Shown in pieces: positions 35,043-44,238 of a stretch of DNA of 64,000 bases. The stretch is from assembly GCF_029433105.1 (NCBI RefSeq), contig NZ_JARNTW010000001.1, positions 744,001 through 808,000 of the forward strand, given 5' to 3'. How positions within the stretch are numbered: position 1 is the stretch's first letter; each line of letters begins with the position of its first letter. The notes beneath the pieces were generated by a model that was not told where the DNA came from, searched no databases, and worked only from the letters and a program-made list of their open reading frames with translations. This stretch comes from Runella sp. MFBS21. Its GTDB lineage: Bacteria > Bacteroidota > Bacteroidia > Cytophagales > Spirosomataceae. The position numbers and the translations under genes were made by a program.

Positions 35043-36209
35043 ATGAAAAGACTATCTCGCAATTTACTTTTTGGCTTAGTAGGACTGTTGCTTGTAGGGA
35101 CAGGGCTTACCTATACCTCACCATTGGTGCACATCAAAAACTACGTTCAAAGAGGAGATGTGGATATTATTGATTACAAGCAGCACCCTACGCGGCAGGT
35201 GCTGGCTTCTACTCGGCCTGAGCCTTGGCCTTTAGACTCTAATTTTAATAAAGCGGTGGTGAGCCAAAACCTCTTGGATACCCTAGAAAAGTATCGAACA
35301 ACGGCTTTTTTGGTGTTTCAAGACGGAAAATTGCTTTATGAAAAATATGGGGAAAATACCGATACCAGTAGTCTGAGTCAGTCTTTTTCGGCGGCCAAAA
35401 GCATCATTTCGATGTTGGTGGGTATTGCTCTCAACGAAAACAAAATTCGTAGTTTGGACCAGCCTGTCAAAGCATATTTAGGGGCCTTTGCGGAAGGTGA
35501 AAAAAGCAAGATTACCATCCGTCATTGTTTGACGATGAGTACAGGACTAGATTGGCACGAAAAAGACAAAGGTTTTTTTAGCAACAATGCCTTGGGATAC
35601 TATGGCGAAAATATAGAAGGGGTGATTGAGCATTTGGATTCCGAAAAACCTGCGGGTAAGGAGTTTGAGTATCGAAGCGGAGATACCGAAATTTTGGCCT
35701 TGATTTTGGAAAAAATATATAATAAAAAAATCGCCGATTTGGCGTCCGAAAAAATCTTTCAGTTGATTGGCAGCGAAACCGATGCGGTTTGGATGCTCGA
35801 TAAACCCAAAGGCCGCGAAAAAGCATTTTGCTGTTTTGCTCTTACTGCTAGGGATTTTGCTAGGTTTGGGCATTTGATGCTTTGGAATGGCAATTGGAAA
35901 GGGCGTCAGATTGTTTCTGAAGGGTATATGAAAGAAGCACAGCGGCCTGCTTCTTACCTTCTCGACCCCAAGACTCAGCTGCCTCTTCAGGCTTATGGAT
36001 ACCAATTTTGGATGCAGTCTTACAAAGGAATCTCAACCGTTAGTATGCGAGGTCTATTGGGGCAGTTGATTTGGGCGATTCCTTCCAAAAATGCCGTAGT
36101 AGTAAGATTAGGGCATAAAGAGTCTCCCCAAAAAGTAGAAAATTATTTCAAAAAAGACTCCGAAATCTACTTGGAAGCAGCCTTGCAGGTTTTGGAGCAA
36201 TCAAAGTAA
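35043..36209 (+). CDS. serine hydrolase of the beta-lactamase (class C/PBP4*) family
   Basis: A 388-residue protein with an N-terminal hydrophobic helix (LLFGLVGLLLVGTGLTYTS), so membrane-anchored or exported. The serine nucleophile motif is SFSAAKSIISMLVG: S116-x-x-K119. The second motif is YRSGD (Tyr in place of YxN) at about residue 217. GLLGQLIWAIPSKNAVVVRLGH covers the third. Related proteins are esterases, D-Ala peptidases or amidases; the substrate cannot be inferred. Divergent from the ChbG-like gene. No neighbouring cell-wall genes suggest a role. Confidence 0.88.
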   Translation: MKRLSRNLLFGLVGLLLVGTGLTYTSPLVHIKNYVQRGDVDIIDYKQHPTRQVLASTRPEPWPLDSNFNKAVVSQNLLDTLEKYRTTAFLVFQDGKLLYEKYGENTDTSSLSQSFSAAKSIISMLVGIALNENKIRSLDQPVKAYLGAFAEGEKSKITIRHCLTMSTGLDWHEKDKGFFSNNALGYYGENIEGVIEHLDSEKPAGKEFEYRSGDTEILALILEKIYNKKIADLASEKIFQLIGSETDAVWMLDKPKGREKAFCCFALTARDFARFGHLMLWNGNWKGRQIVSEGYMKEAQRPASYLLDPKTQLPLQAYGYQFWMQSYKGISTVSMRGLLGQLIWAIPSKNAVVVRLGHKESPQKVENYFKKDSEIYLEAALQVLEQSK

Positions 36210-36326
36210 GGTGAGTCTATAGACAACCATTTTTTTCATTGCAACAGCACTAACTGTATCCTAAGTAGGCTATACTTTTCTATAAATGCTATATTTTTTG
36301 CTTCAAAAAGCTCAAATTAGGCTAAA

Positions 36327-36346
36327 AATACTGGATTTCCAGTATT
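36327..36346. promoter_or_regulatory. 20-base palindrome, candidate operator
   Basis: AATACTGGA-TT-TCCAGTATT is a perfect dyad with a two-base centre, more typical of a dimeric protein binding site than of an RNA hairpin. No further copy was spotted in the window. Confidence 0.45.
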
Positions 36347-36494
36347 GTGTGATATAGTTGATAGTGAGAACTTTGTGTCGCTAAACCTCTATCCTACATT
36401 GACAACTAGCTATACACTTTTACCCGAAAATGTTTCTTTGGAAAACTTCATTTTCCAAGGTGGCGTTGTTGGTTCATTTGTAAGCTATGCTTAA

Positions 36495-36560
36495 TTATAC
36501 TCGCCTTGTTAATATTGCTGTACATTAAACTGTAACTAGTAAGTCACTTGGCGAGTATAA
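36495..36560. repeat. 11-bp inverted repeat pair, 66 bases end to end
   Basis: TTATACTCGCC (36495-36505) and GGCGAGTATAA (36550-36560) are exact reverse complements, 44 bases apart. It could be a long-loop RNA hairpin or the ends of a tiny insertion. No flanking target duplication was noticed. Confidence 0.6.
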
Positions 36561-36847
36561 GACAAGCTTGTAGACGTGGTCGCAAGGAGTAGGAAAGATA
36601 TATTATTATTTAATTGATATATAGATAGAATACCACTATTTCCAGCAGGAAAAGTATTTTGAAATATTTAGTAAAACATAGTCTCAGATTGTTGAACTCA
36701 AACCGATAAAAATCGGTCAAATTACTTTAATAAGTGTAATACTTGATTAAAAGTAGTGAGACATGAAGATTATAGATTTGGGTTGAATCATCTATTAATG
36801 TATAATAAGTGCCTGTATAGCCATTTTAAAAACATTTGCTGAGTATG

Positions 36848-36886
36848 ACGTTGGTAAGACCTTTTTTCTTATCAACGTTTTTTTTT
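36848..36886 (+). terminator. rho-independent terminator in the gene-free region
   Basis: ACGTTGGTAAGA (36848-36859) pairs with TCTTATCAACGT (36867-36878) with one G-T pair, followed by nine T. The nearest upstream plus-strand gene ends 640 bases earlier, so the terminator probably closes either a long 3' extension or an unannotated RNA. Confidence 0.75.
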
Positions 36887-37044
36887 AGACTCTATATTTT
36901 TGATAAGTAGAACATAAATCCATATGTTCTTTGTCTAGAATATAGACGATGAGTAACGATTATCTAATAACTTTTTGAGATATACTTTGGTAGTTTCTTT
37001 TAAAAGTATGAGATAACTCTTTTAATAGTATATGTATTGGATTT

Positions 37045-37698
37045 ATGAAACTTACCAGAGTATTATTAGTTGACGACCATCCTATCTTTCTTGAAAGTCT
37101 ACAAGCCCTGCTTACCAATCTCGGAAAAGTAGAGATAGTAGCAAAAGCTGTCAATGGAATCGAAGCTTTGAAGCTTCTGAAGCAAATGCCCATAGATGTG
37201 GTGATTACTGATTTAAGTATGCCTTTACTTAACGGAATCGATTTTACGGTCAAGGCGAGAGAGATTTCGCCTCACATCAAGGTGATTTTACTAACCATGA
37301 CGGAAGACATGGCTCGTGTACGTGACGCTATGCGAATAGGAGCATGGGGTTATATTTTAAAAAGCTCAAGTCTAGAAGAACTTCAGTGGGCAATCAAAGA
37401 AGTAGTAGAGGGGAGAAAGTATTTTGGGGCTGATTTAGAAATAGAAACCGCAGAAAATGCTACAGTGGTAGTATCAAATTGGCACAGCAAAGAAGATGAG
37501 ATACCGCACCTTACCAAGCGCGAAATTGAAATCATCCGTTATATCGTCAAAGACAAATCTAGTGAAGACATTGCCAAGTTGCTTAATATTAGTCCCAATA
37601 CCATAGAAACACATCGTCGCAATATTTTCAAGAAACTTGATGTAAAAACGGTAGTCGGCTTGATGCGGTTTGCGATTAAGCACAACTTGATTGATTGA
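37045..37698 (+). CDS. NarL/FixJ-family response regulator (orphan)
   Basis: A 217-residue regulator. The receiver domain shows the acidic pocket (LLVDDHPIFLES), the phospho-acceptor Asp in VVITDLSMPLLNG and the Lys in WGYILKSSSLEEL. The C-terminal LuxR-type HTH is LTKREIEIIRYIVKDKSSED followed by IAKLLNISPNTIETHRRNIFKKL. No kinase gene lies adjacent. The start at 37045 is chosen over other in-frame options because the receiver begins immediately. The 0.8-kb structured region upstream may control it. Confidence 0.93.
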   Translation: MKLTRVLLVDDHPIFLESLQALLTNLGKVEIVAKAVNGIEALKLLKQMPIDVVITDLSMPLLNGIDFTVKAREISPHIKVILLTMTEDMARVRDAMRIGAWGYILKSSSLEELQWAIKEVVEGRKYFGADLEIETAENATVVVSNWHSKEDEIPHLTKREIEIIRYIVKDKSSEDIAKLLNISPNTIETHRRNIFKKLDVKTVVGLMRFAIKHNLID

Positions 37699-37701
37699 CG
37701 C

Positions 37702-38697
37702 CTAGCGAGGTGGTCCTCCCAAAAAAAGTTTTTCGCTGCGAAGAGCTTGTATATACCGCTCAAGCGGAGCAATATAAGGAGATGAAGGGAAATCTTCTTT
37801 GTATTTTTCTAGGAGCTTTACAAAAGGTTGCGGTTTTTTACCATCAAAATATACATAGGGGAAAAAATACATTTTTATTAATTGCGCTAATAGAATTTGT
37901 CGTGTTTTGGGAACCTTGCTCAAAGTTTCATAAATCTGATGGTATTTATTTTCTAACGCAATGCTGTCAAGGCTCATGGCACCTCTTCTAAATGCTGGAT
38001 TAGGATGAACGTACACGTCGGGTCCCGACAAAAAAAACGAATGAAGCGCCTGCATATACAAGCCTGATACATAGAGGCTATCTTCTGTAATGGCTGGACG
38101 GATTTGTTCTTGTTTGGCTAGTTCTCCTTTTGAAAATAAATAGGCCTGCTTTCTAAAATATTTCTGTCCTTCCAAAGAAGCCCACACATATTTGTTGATG
38201 TGGGGATTGGTAGTATTGCATTGATTCCTAAAGTTTTCCCAAGATTGGGCCGCTAAATCATTAATAATGACTGTATAGTTTTCAAGCGACATATGCTGAA
38301 AAAGAGGATTGGCTGTGAGGCTATCTTTGCCCATCAAGAGGCTTTTGTACAAAAAATCATGTAAGCGCGCTATTTTACCTTTTACAATTGGGAGGGTGGA
38401 ACGATTAGGGGTGTGAAAAATCAGAGTATCGTGGGGTGTTAAAAAAAAATCAAGTTGATAGCCCAAGCACTCGATGACTACTTTTTGGGGATAAGCTAGC
38501 GCAAAATCAGCCTTAAAATTCCCTTTTTGGTCGGTTTTTCCTTGGTGTAAAGGCACATTTGAAATAAAATGCAGTGAATCTTGAATGAAAATTTGATATT
38601 TTGATGAAGGAAAACCTTCAAAACACCCCTTCACCCAAACATTGGATTGGGCAAATCCCTGAATACAACAGATGAGTAAAATACAAAAATAACGCAT
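37702..38697 (-). CDS. exported protein of unknown function with DUF4369-like N-terminal domain
   Basis: A 331-residue protein with a signal peptide (MRYFCILLICCIQGFAQ). The first ~110 residues resemble the beta-sandwich found at the N-terminus of bacteroidetal TlpA-like proteins (VWVKGCFEGFPSSKYQIFIQ, KTDQKGNFKADFAL, VVIECLGYQLDFFLTPHDTL). No thioredoxin domain follows; the rest is helical and charged, ending in LFLGGPPR. I cannot assign a function. The stop lies 3 bases from that of the convergent NarL-type regulator. The FAD/Fe-S dehydrogenase gene is 12 bases upstream, so the two are probably co-transcribed. Confidence 0.75.
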   Translation of the reverse strand: MRYFCILLICCIQGFAQSNVWVKGCFEGFPSSKYQIFIQDSLHFISNVPLHQGKTDQKGNFKADFALAYPQKVVIECLGYQLDFFLTPHDTLIFHTPNRSTLPIVKGKIARLHDFLYKSLLMGKDSLTANPLFQHMSLENYTVIINDLAAQSWENFRNQCNTTNPHINKYVWASLEGQKYFRKQAYLFSKGELAKQEQIRPAITEDSLYVSGLYMQALHSFFLSGPDVYVHPNPAFRRGAMSLDSIALENKYHQIYETLSKVPKTRQILLAQLIKMYFFPYVYFDGKKPQPFVKLLEKYKEDFPSSPYIAPLERYIQALRSEKLFLGGPPR

Positions 38698-38709
38698 ATC
38701 TATGGCTGT

Positions 38710-41625
38710 TTAAGTCCGTAGTGCCTCCCACAAAATCTCTATAGGATGCTTGGCTTTTCGACCTGTACCATCTTTGATTTGATGGCGGCAGCTTGTGCCA
38801 GGCGCAGCAATCACTACTTCTTCGGGCTGTTGGCGGATGGTAGGAAAAAGTACCAATTCGCCTACTTGCATCGACAGCTCGTAGTGTTCAGCTTCGTATC
38901 CAAAAGACCCCGCCATCCCGCAGCAGCCCGACGGAATGAGCTGAACTTTGTAATTGGCTGGCAAAGACAGCATTTTTTTGGTAGGTGTGAGCGACGCTAA
39001 AGCTTTTTGATGACAATGTCCATGCAATTTAATGACTTTGTTGGAAGTTTCAAACTGATTAGAAATGAGGCGTTTGGCATCTATCTCTCGGGCTATAAAT
39101 TCATCAAATTGGAGAGCGTTTTGGGCTAATTTTTGGGCTGCGTCTCTGAGCGATTCGGGTACGAGGTCGAGGTATTCGTCCCGGAAAGTCAAAATCGCCG
39201 ATGGCTCAATACCCACCAAGGGAGTTTGATCCGAAATAAGTCCTTGAAGCATTTCGACGTTTTGAATCGCTATTTTTTTGGCTTCCTTTACTAGCCCTTT
39301 GGAGAGATACGTCCGTCCACTTTCTACGTGTTTAGGAATCACCACCTCATAGCCTAGCTTTTCCAGCAGCATAATGGCTTTTTGCCCAATTTCTACGTCG
39401 TTATAATTAGTAAATTCGTCACAAAAGAGATAAACCTTCGATTTGGGGGATGCCGTAGTAGAACGGCGGTTTTTTGCCCAAGCCTCCAAAGTAGTACTGT
39501 GCAACAAAGGCATGGTGCGGTCGGGGTGGAATCCCACGATTTTGTTGGCAATACGGCGTAAGGATTCGTTTCCAAAAATCATATTATACCCCCAAGGTGC
39601 GATGCGAGCGAGACGCATTTGCTGGGAGAAATTGGCAATCAAACGCGAACGAAAAGGCACTCCTTTTTGGTCGTAATAACTTTGTAAAAACTCCGCTTTC
39701 ATCTTAGAAATATCCACGCTTGAAGGGCATTCGGATTTGCAGCCTTTGCACGAAAGACACAAGTCTAATATTTCTTTGGTCTCTTCCGAGGAAGCCGGTG
39801 TACTAGAAGCGGTTGTATAGAAATGCCGCAACATATTGGCACGAGCGCGAGTAGTATCGCGCTCGCGTCGGCTTGCCATGTAACTAGGACACATAGTGCC
39901 GCCCGTGATGTGGGTTTTGCGACAGTCGCCTGAGCCGCTGCATTTTTCGGCTAAACGCAGTATGCTTTCTTGTTTTGAAAAATCAAAGACTGTATCAATT
40001 TTGGGGTTTATTTGGTCGGGCTGATACCGCAAAAACTCATTCATGGGGGGCGTATCCACGATTTTGCCACGGTTGAAAATCCCCTTAGGGTCAAAAAGTT
40101 GTTTTACCTCTCTAAACAAAGCGTACACTTCTTCGCCCATCATAAAAGGAATAAATTCGCCTCGGAGGCGGCCATCGCCGTGTTCCCCCGAAAGCGCGCC
40201 ATTGTATTTTTTTAGCAAAATGGCGGTATCGGCCAAAATCGCCCTGAATTTGGCTTTGCCTTCTGAGGTTTTGAGATTGACCATTGGCTCTACGTGCAGC
40301 TCACCAGCACCTGCGTGGGCATAGTAAGAGGCATGAACGCCATGTTTTTGGAGTACTTCGCCTAGGTCTTGGATGTAATCTGGTAAATCTTCGACAGCCA
40401 CAGCGCAGTCTTCGATAAGATTGACGGGTTGTACATCTCCTGGTAGGTTACGAATCAAACCTAAGCCCGCTTTTCTTACGTCCCATGCTTTTTTGGAATC
40501 GTCGCCAAAAAGTAATGGATAAGCATAGCCTAGTTGATTGAGTTTTAGTTCAGTGACTAATACAGCCGCTTTTGCTTCTACTTCTTCACGAGTATCAGCT
40601 CCAAACTCCACCATTAGCATTGCGGCGGGGTCACCTTCGATAAAGAAGCGATTGTGCCGGTATTCGTTGTGGTTTTTGGTAAAGTCCATGATGTATTTGT
40701 CCACTAGCTCAGAGGCCAAAGGGGTATGCTTCATGGCAATTCCATTGGCCAACAAAGACTCATGCAAAGTAGTGCAATGGATACAGAGTAAGCCTAGTTC
40801 AGCCGGAGGAAGAGGTAAGAGATTGATTTTGGCTTCCGTAACAAAGCAAAGTGTACCTTCCGAGCCGGCAATAAGTTTGGGGAGGTCGAGAGCGATGTCT
40901 TCAGAATCAAGCAGGGCATCCAAAGCATAGCCTGTATTGCGGCGGGTGATGCTTTGTTTGGGGAATTTTTCCCGAATCAACGATTTGTTTTGTGAGACAA
41001 TTTCAGAAAGTCTTTGAAAGATGCTTTGCTGTAAAGGATTGAACTTTGCTTCAGTGCTACTAGGCTTTCCAAACAGTACTTCTGTGCCGTCGCTCAGAAG
41101 AGCTTTTACTTCCAACAGGTGGTCGCGGGTAGCTCCCCAACTTATGGAGTGGAGTCCACAGGAGTTGTTCCCAATCATCCCTCCAATCATGGCGCGGTTG
41201 GCGGTGGAGGTCTCTGGGCCAAACATCAATCCAAAAGGTCTGAGTGCCACATTCAAATCATCTCTTACTACACCTGGTTGTACTCTGACCCAGTGCTCTT
41301 GGGGATTGATTTCTAAGATTTGATTGAAATATTTTGAAATATCTACTACTACACCATTGCCTACCACTTGCCCTGCAAGAGAAGTGCCAGCAGCTCTTGG
41401 AATCAGGGTGACTTGGTGGGTAGTAGCCCACGCGATAAGCCGACGAATGTCATCTACGGTACGGGGGAGTGCTACTGCCAAAGGCATTTCTTGATAAACA
41501 GATGCATCGGTGGCATACAGTTTCTTGATGGCTTGATGCGCAACAGATGAGTCAAAATATAATTCTCCCGCAAAATCACGGGTGAGTTCTTCAAACGAAA
41601 AGTGGGTATTAGAAACGTAAAACAT
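38710..41625 (-). CDS. FAD-linked oxidase fused to an iron-sulphur (GlpC/GlcF-like) module
   Basis: A 971-residue fusion similar to E. coli YdiJ. Residues about 40-265 are an FAD-binding PCMH domain (TLIPRAAGTSLAGQVVGNGV); 290-540 the FAD-oxidase C domain, ending in ALSGEHGDGRLRGEF. Next comes a 4Fe-4S region (CSGSGDCRK and CLSCKGCKSECPSSVDIS), then a cysteine-rich domain with HGHCHQKAL and SGCCGMAGSFGYE. Such enzymes oxidise D-2-hydroxy acids (D-lactate, D-2-hydroxyglutarate, glycolate-type) and pass electrons to the quinone pool; the substrate is inferred only at that level. It is transcribed divergently from prmA and sits 12 bases before the secreted unknown gene. Confidence 0.9.
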   Translation of the reverse strand: MFYVSNTHFSFEELTRDFAGELYFDSSVAHQAIKKLYATDASVYQEMPLAVALPRTVDDIRRLIAWATTHQVTLIPRAAGTSLAGQVVGNGVVVDISKYFNQILEINPQEHWVRVQPGVVRDDLNVALRPFGLMFGPETSTANRAMIGGMIGNNSCGLHSISWGATRDHLLEVKALLSDGTEVLFGKPSSTEAKFNPLQQSIFQRLSEIVSQNKSLIREKFPKQSITRRNTGYALDALLDSEDIALDLPKLIAGSEGTLCFVTEAKINLLPLPPAELGLLCIHCTTLHESLLANGIAMKHTPLASELVDKYIMDFTKNHNEYRHNRFFIEGDPAAMLMVEFGADTREEVEAKAAVLVTELKLNQLGYAYPLLFGDDSKKAWDVRKAGLGLIRNLPGDVQPVNLIEDCAVAVEDLPDYIQDLGEVLQKHGVHASYYAHAGAGELHVEPMVNLKTSEGKAKFRAILADTAILLKKYNGALSGEHGDGRLRGEFIPFMMGEEVYALFREVKQLFDPKGIFNRGKIVDTPPMNEFLRYQPDQINPKIDTVFDFSKQESILRLAEKCSGSGDCRKTHITGGTMCPSYMASRRERDTTRARANMLRHFYTTASSTPASSEETKEILDLCLSCKGCKSECPSSVDISKMKAEFLQSYYDQKGVPFRSRLIANFSQQMRLARIAPWGYNMIFGNESLRRIANKIVGFHPDRTMPLLHSTTLEAWAKNRRSTTASPKSKVYLFCDEFTNYNDVEIGQKAIMLLEKLGYEVVIPKHVESGRTYLSKGLVKEAKKIAIQNVEMLQGLISDQTPLVGIEPSAILTFRDEYLDLVPESLRDAAQKLAQNALQFDEFIAREIDAKRLISNQFETSNKVIKLHGHCHQKALASLTPTKKMLSLPANYKVQLIPSGCCGMAGSFGYEAEHYELSMQVGELVLFPTIRQQPEEVVIAAPGTSCRHQIKDGTGRKAKHPIEILWEALRT

Positions 41626-41644
41626 CAGAAAGGAATGGTTTCTG

Positions 41645-41652
41645 CAAATGTA
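41645..41652 (-). promoter_or_regulatory. Bacteroidota -7 element TACATTTG for the FAD/Fe-S gene
   Basis: Minus-strand exact TAnnTTTG match 20 bases before the ATG at 41625, in an 87-base divergent intergenic region. Confidence 0.45.
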
Positions 41653-41672
41653 ATTTAAAAATAGATTGGGCG

Positions 41673-41680
41673 TACCTTTG
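41673..41680 (+). promoter_or_regulatory. Bacteroidota -7 element TACCTTTG for prmA
   Basis: Plus-strand exact TAnnTTTG match 33 bases before the ATG at 41713, back to back with the minus-strand element for the FAD/Fe-S gene. Confidence 0.45.
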
Positions 41681-41712
41681 TTTTTTTATGTACATCAATC
41701 AAAAACAATTAT

Positions 41713-42552
41713 ATGCCTACCAATTACTTTGAAGCACGCCTGCTGCTCAATCCTGATTTTAACGAAATCCTGATGGCTGAACTAGCCGAAATAGGATACG
41801 AATCTTTTGTTGAATCCAACGAAGGAATTTCTGCGTATATACCCGAAAATAATTTTGACGCATCACTTCTTCAGCAAGTAGTGGACAATTATCAGCATTT
41901 GACGCCTATCTCGGTTGAATATGAGCAGTTGGAAACCAAAAATTGGAATGAAGAATGGGAACGAAACTATCAGCCCATAGAAGTGGCTGGGAAGATTAGG
42001 GTAAGAGCCTCGTATCATTTGCCTGACCCAAGTTTTGAATATGATTTGGTGATTGATCCTAAAATGTCGTTTGGAACAGGGCACCACGAAACCACAACTT
42101 TGGTGATGGAACAACAACTCTCCCTTGACCACCAAAATAAGTCGGTGCTTGACGTGGGAAGTGGTACGGGGATATTGGCGATTTTGGCCGAAAAATTAGG
42201 GGCCAATCGCCTCACAGCATTCGATATAGAAGAATGGGCTTATCTAAATGCTATTGAAAATGCGGCTTTGAATGATTGTACTCATATCACCGTTTTTCAA
42301 GGTACGATTGCCGATTGCCCGTCAGATATATATGACATTGTATTGGCAAATATCAATCGCAATATCTTATTGCAAGAGATTCCGACTTATGTAAAATTCC
42401 TGAAAGTGGGTGGTACGTTGATTGTTAGCGGATTTTATGAGTTTGACATTGCCGACATAGTACAGAAAGCAGAAGAATCAGGTTTGAAGCTTATTGATCA
42501 AAAAACGCTTAACCAATGGGCAACTTTAAAATTTGAAAACCATGAAAATTAG
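41713..42552 (+). CDS. prmA: ribosomal protein L11 methyltransferase
   Basis: A 279-residue SAM-dependent methyltransferase of the PrmA family, which trimethylates ribosomal protein L11. The N-terminal substrate-recognition domain precedes the Rossmann core. The family motif DPKMSFGTGHHETT is followed by the SAM loop VLDVGSGTGILAIL, the acidic strand AFDIEEWAYLNA and the conserved catalytic-loop NIVLANINRNIL-like sequence (DIVLANINRNIL). The C-terminus overlaps the start of the downstream SDR gene by 11 bases, so the two are co-translated. Confidence 0.94.
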   Translation: MPTNYFEARLLLNPDFNEILMAELAEIGYESFVESNEGISAYIPENNFDASLLQQVVDNYQHLTPISVEYEQLETKNWNEEWERNYQPIEVAGKIRVRASYHLPDPSFEYDLVIDPKMSFGTGHHETTTLVMEQQLSLDHQNKSVLDVGSGTGILAILAEKLGANRLTAFDIEEWAYLNAIENAALNDCTHITVFQGTIADCPSDIYDIVLANINRNILLQEIPTYVKFLKVGGTLIVSGFYEFDIADIVQKAEESGLKLIDQKTLNQWATLKFENHEN

Positions 42553-43363
42553 TATTTTAGGTTGCGGTTGGTTGGGATTACCATTGGGGAAATCTTTATT
42601 AGAAAAAGGCTATATAGTACGGGGGAGCACAACGCGTGCCGAAAAACTCAGTGATTTGAGGGCTAGAGGAATAGAACCGCTATGGTTACAACTTACCCCA
42701 GAACCTAAGGGAATTGGGTGGGATTATCTGCTCGACACAGAGGTATTGATTATTAATATTCCTCCTCGTTTGGAAAAAGCAGGTGTAGGGTATCATGTAA
42801 CCCAGATGCAGCATTTAAAATCACTTGTGGAAACAAGTACGGTACAAAAAATAATCTATGTGAGTTCAACTTCGGTTTATGGAGACTTAAACAGAGAAGT
42901 GAGCGAACAAGATGTAACTATGCCTTCTGAGTCGGCTACTCCTGCGCTTGTGGAAGCAGAGCAATTGGTGCAGCATTTAGGGCGACCTTGGCTCGTACTA
43001 CGCTGTGGAGGTTTGATGGGCTATGAGCGTATTCCAGCCAAATACGTAGCTGGCAAAAAAGACATTACGACGGGAGATGTGCCTGTCAATTATGTGCATC
43101 GAGATGATGTAATAGGCGTAATAGAAGCTTTTTTGCAAAATACTTCTATTTGGAACGAAGTGTATAATGTCGTTGCTCCTTTACATCCCACGCGCCGCGA
43201 GGTGTACATCAGTAGTGGGATAAAGTTTGGCTATGAGGCTCCTACTTTTGTGAGCAGTGCTTCACCTAATGATTTTAAAATAATTTCTTCTCAAAAATTA
43301 ACCACTCATTTAGGGTATTCTTTTAAGTATAGCAATCCACTAGATTTTTATTATGAGCAGTGA
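42542..43363 (+). CDS. NAD(P)-binding SDR-like protein (YeeZ-like)
   Basis: A 273-residue extended-SDR-like protein from the ATG at 42542. The nucleotide-binding motif is ISILGCGWLGLPLGKSLLEKG, of the GxGxxG kind. IIYVSSTSVYGDLNREVSE places the conserved SST and the Tyr in the SDR core, followed by WLVLRCGGLMG. Homologues such as E. coli YeeZ are uncharacterised epimerase-like proteins. It overlaps prmA by 11 bases. The substrate is unknown. Confidence 0.85.
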   Translation: MKISILGCGWLGLPLGKSLLEKGYIVRGSTTRAEKLSDLRARGIEPLWLQLTPEPKGIGWDYLLDTEVLIINIPPRLEKAGVGYHVTQMQHLKSLVETSTVQKIIYVSSTSVYGDLNREVSEQDVTMPSESATPALVEAEQLVQHLGRPWLVLRCGGLMGYERIPAKYVAGKKDITTGDVPVNYVHRDDVIGVIEAFLQNTSIWNEVYNVVAPLHPTRREVYISSGIKFGYEAPTFVSSASPNDFKIISSQKLTTHLGYSFKYSNPLDFYYEQ

Positions 43364-43413
43364 TTTTTTGTTTAATGTTTGATTTGAAAGGTGAAACAAA
43401 ACATCTTGCTTTA

Positions 43414-43604
43414 TTTTGTTTAACTTATAATCTAAAATATTAAACAAGGTTGGTAATTTGTACTTTTTGTTTGGTTTTTGGCGATTTTTGGCCAATTTGA
43501 AGGTGGGTTTTTGTAGTATTTTAAGGTAATTTGTCATGATGTTGTACTAGTTTTGGAGGAGATTGAAAAAATATTTGAAAAAATGTTTTGAGTTTTGTTT
43601 AACT
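43414..43604 (+). promoter_or_regulatory. duplicated TTTTGTTTAACT motif upstream of the ECF sigma gene
   Basis: The 12-base sequence TTTTGTTTAACT occurs exactly at 43414-43425 and 43593-43604, 179 bases apart, both on the coding strand. Related TTTGTTTAA sequences lie near 43367 and (reverse strand) 43440. A repeated sequence upstream of an ECF gene can be a self-recognised -33 element; that is an inference. The 295-base gap is strongly A+T-rich and shows no coding frame. Confidence 0.4.
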
Positions 43605-43658
43605 ATTTACTAAATTTGATTCAACAAAATAAGGCAAAGACAATTAATCCATCACATC

Positions 43659-44171
43659 ATGACTGCCATTGAATTCACGTATCATATCGCTAAGGTTTCG
43701 AAATCACTAAAGCCTTTCGCAGTTCGTCTGACAAAGGATAGTGACGATGCGAATGATTTATTACAAGATACCTTACTAAAAGCCTTTACCAATCGAGAAA
43801 AGTATGCAGACGGTACTAATCTAAAGGCGTGGCTCTACACCATAATGAAAAATACTTTCATCACCAATTATCAGAGAATGGTGAGAAAGAACACCTTCAT
43901 TGATACAAGCGAGAATCTGCACTATATCAATTCTTTGGAAAATAGTACGGACAACGATGCCCATAACAAATTTGTAATGGAAGATATCAACAGAGCTGTG
44001 GATTCATTGGAAGAGACTTATCGTGTGCCGTTTATGATGCACTACCGAGGGTTTAAATACCATGAGATTGCCGAAAAACTCCATATCCCTATCGGAACCG
44101 TCAAAAATCGAATTCACATAGCGCGCAAAGAGCTAAAAGACAAACTGAGTCTGTACGCTTATTCGTTTTAA
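43659..44171 (+). CDS. RNA polymerase sigma factor, ECF subfamily
   Basis: A 170-residue ECF sigma factor. Region 2 (TKDSDDANDLLQDTLLKAFT, then LKAWLYTIMKNTFI) and region 4 (YRVPFMMHYRGFKYHEIAEK, then IPIGTVKNRIHIARKELKDK) are complete and separated by a short linker. This exact layout is widespread in Bacteroidota as a single ECF without an adjacent anti-sigma factor. No anti-sigma gene is present here either. The ATG at 43659 gives MTAIEFTYHIAKVSKSL, a normal start. It is followed by a terminator shared with murB. Confidence 0.93.
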   Translation: MTAIEFTYHIAKVSKSLKPFAVRLTKDSDDANDLLQDTLLKAFTNREKYADGTNLKAWLYTIMKNTFITNYQRMVRKNTFIDTSENLHYINSLENSTDNDAHNKFVMEDINRAVDSLEETYRVPFMMHYRGFKYHEIAEKLHIPIGTVKNRIHIARKELKDKLSLYAYSF

Positions 44172-44238
44172 TGGAAAACATACAAGTGTTTGCTGTCCCC
44201 TATAAGAAGTCATTAAATTAATAAAGAGGAAGGTTTCG

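Larger units (their letters stand above)
36210..37044. other. 0.8-kb structured intergenic region before the NarL-type regulator
   Basis: No protein-like frame on either strand. It holds: a 20-base palindrome AATACTGGATTTCCAGTATT at 36327-36346; a hairpin 36436-36460 (CTTTGGAAAA/TTTTCCAAGG); an exact 11-bp inverted repeat TTATACTCGCC/GGCGAGTATAA at 36495-36560; ACCGATAAAAATCGGT at 36702-36717; and a terminator at 36848-36886. This density of hairpins, ended by a terminator, would fit one or more untranslated RNAs or a regulatory leader, which I cannot confirm. Confidence 0.5.

Noticed and set aside
36495-36560. Miniature transposon with inverted ends
   Set aside because: The 11-bp ends are perfect, but no target-site duplication and no second copy were seen.
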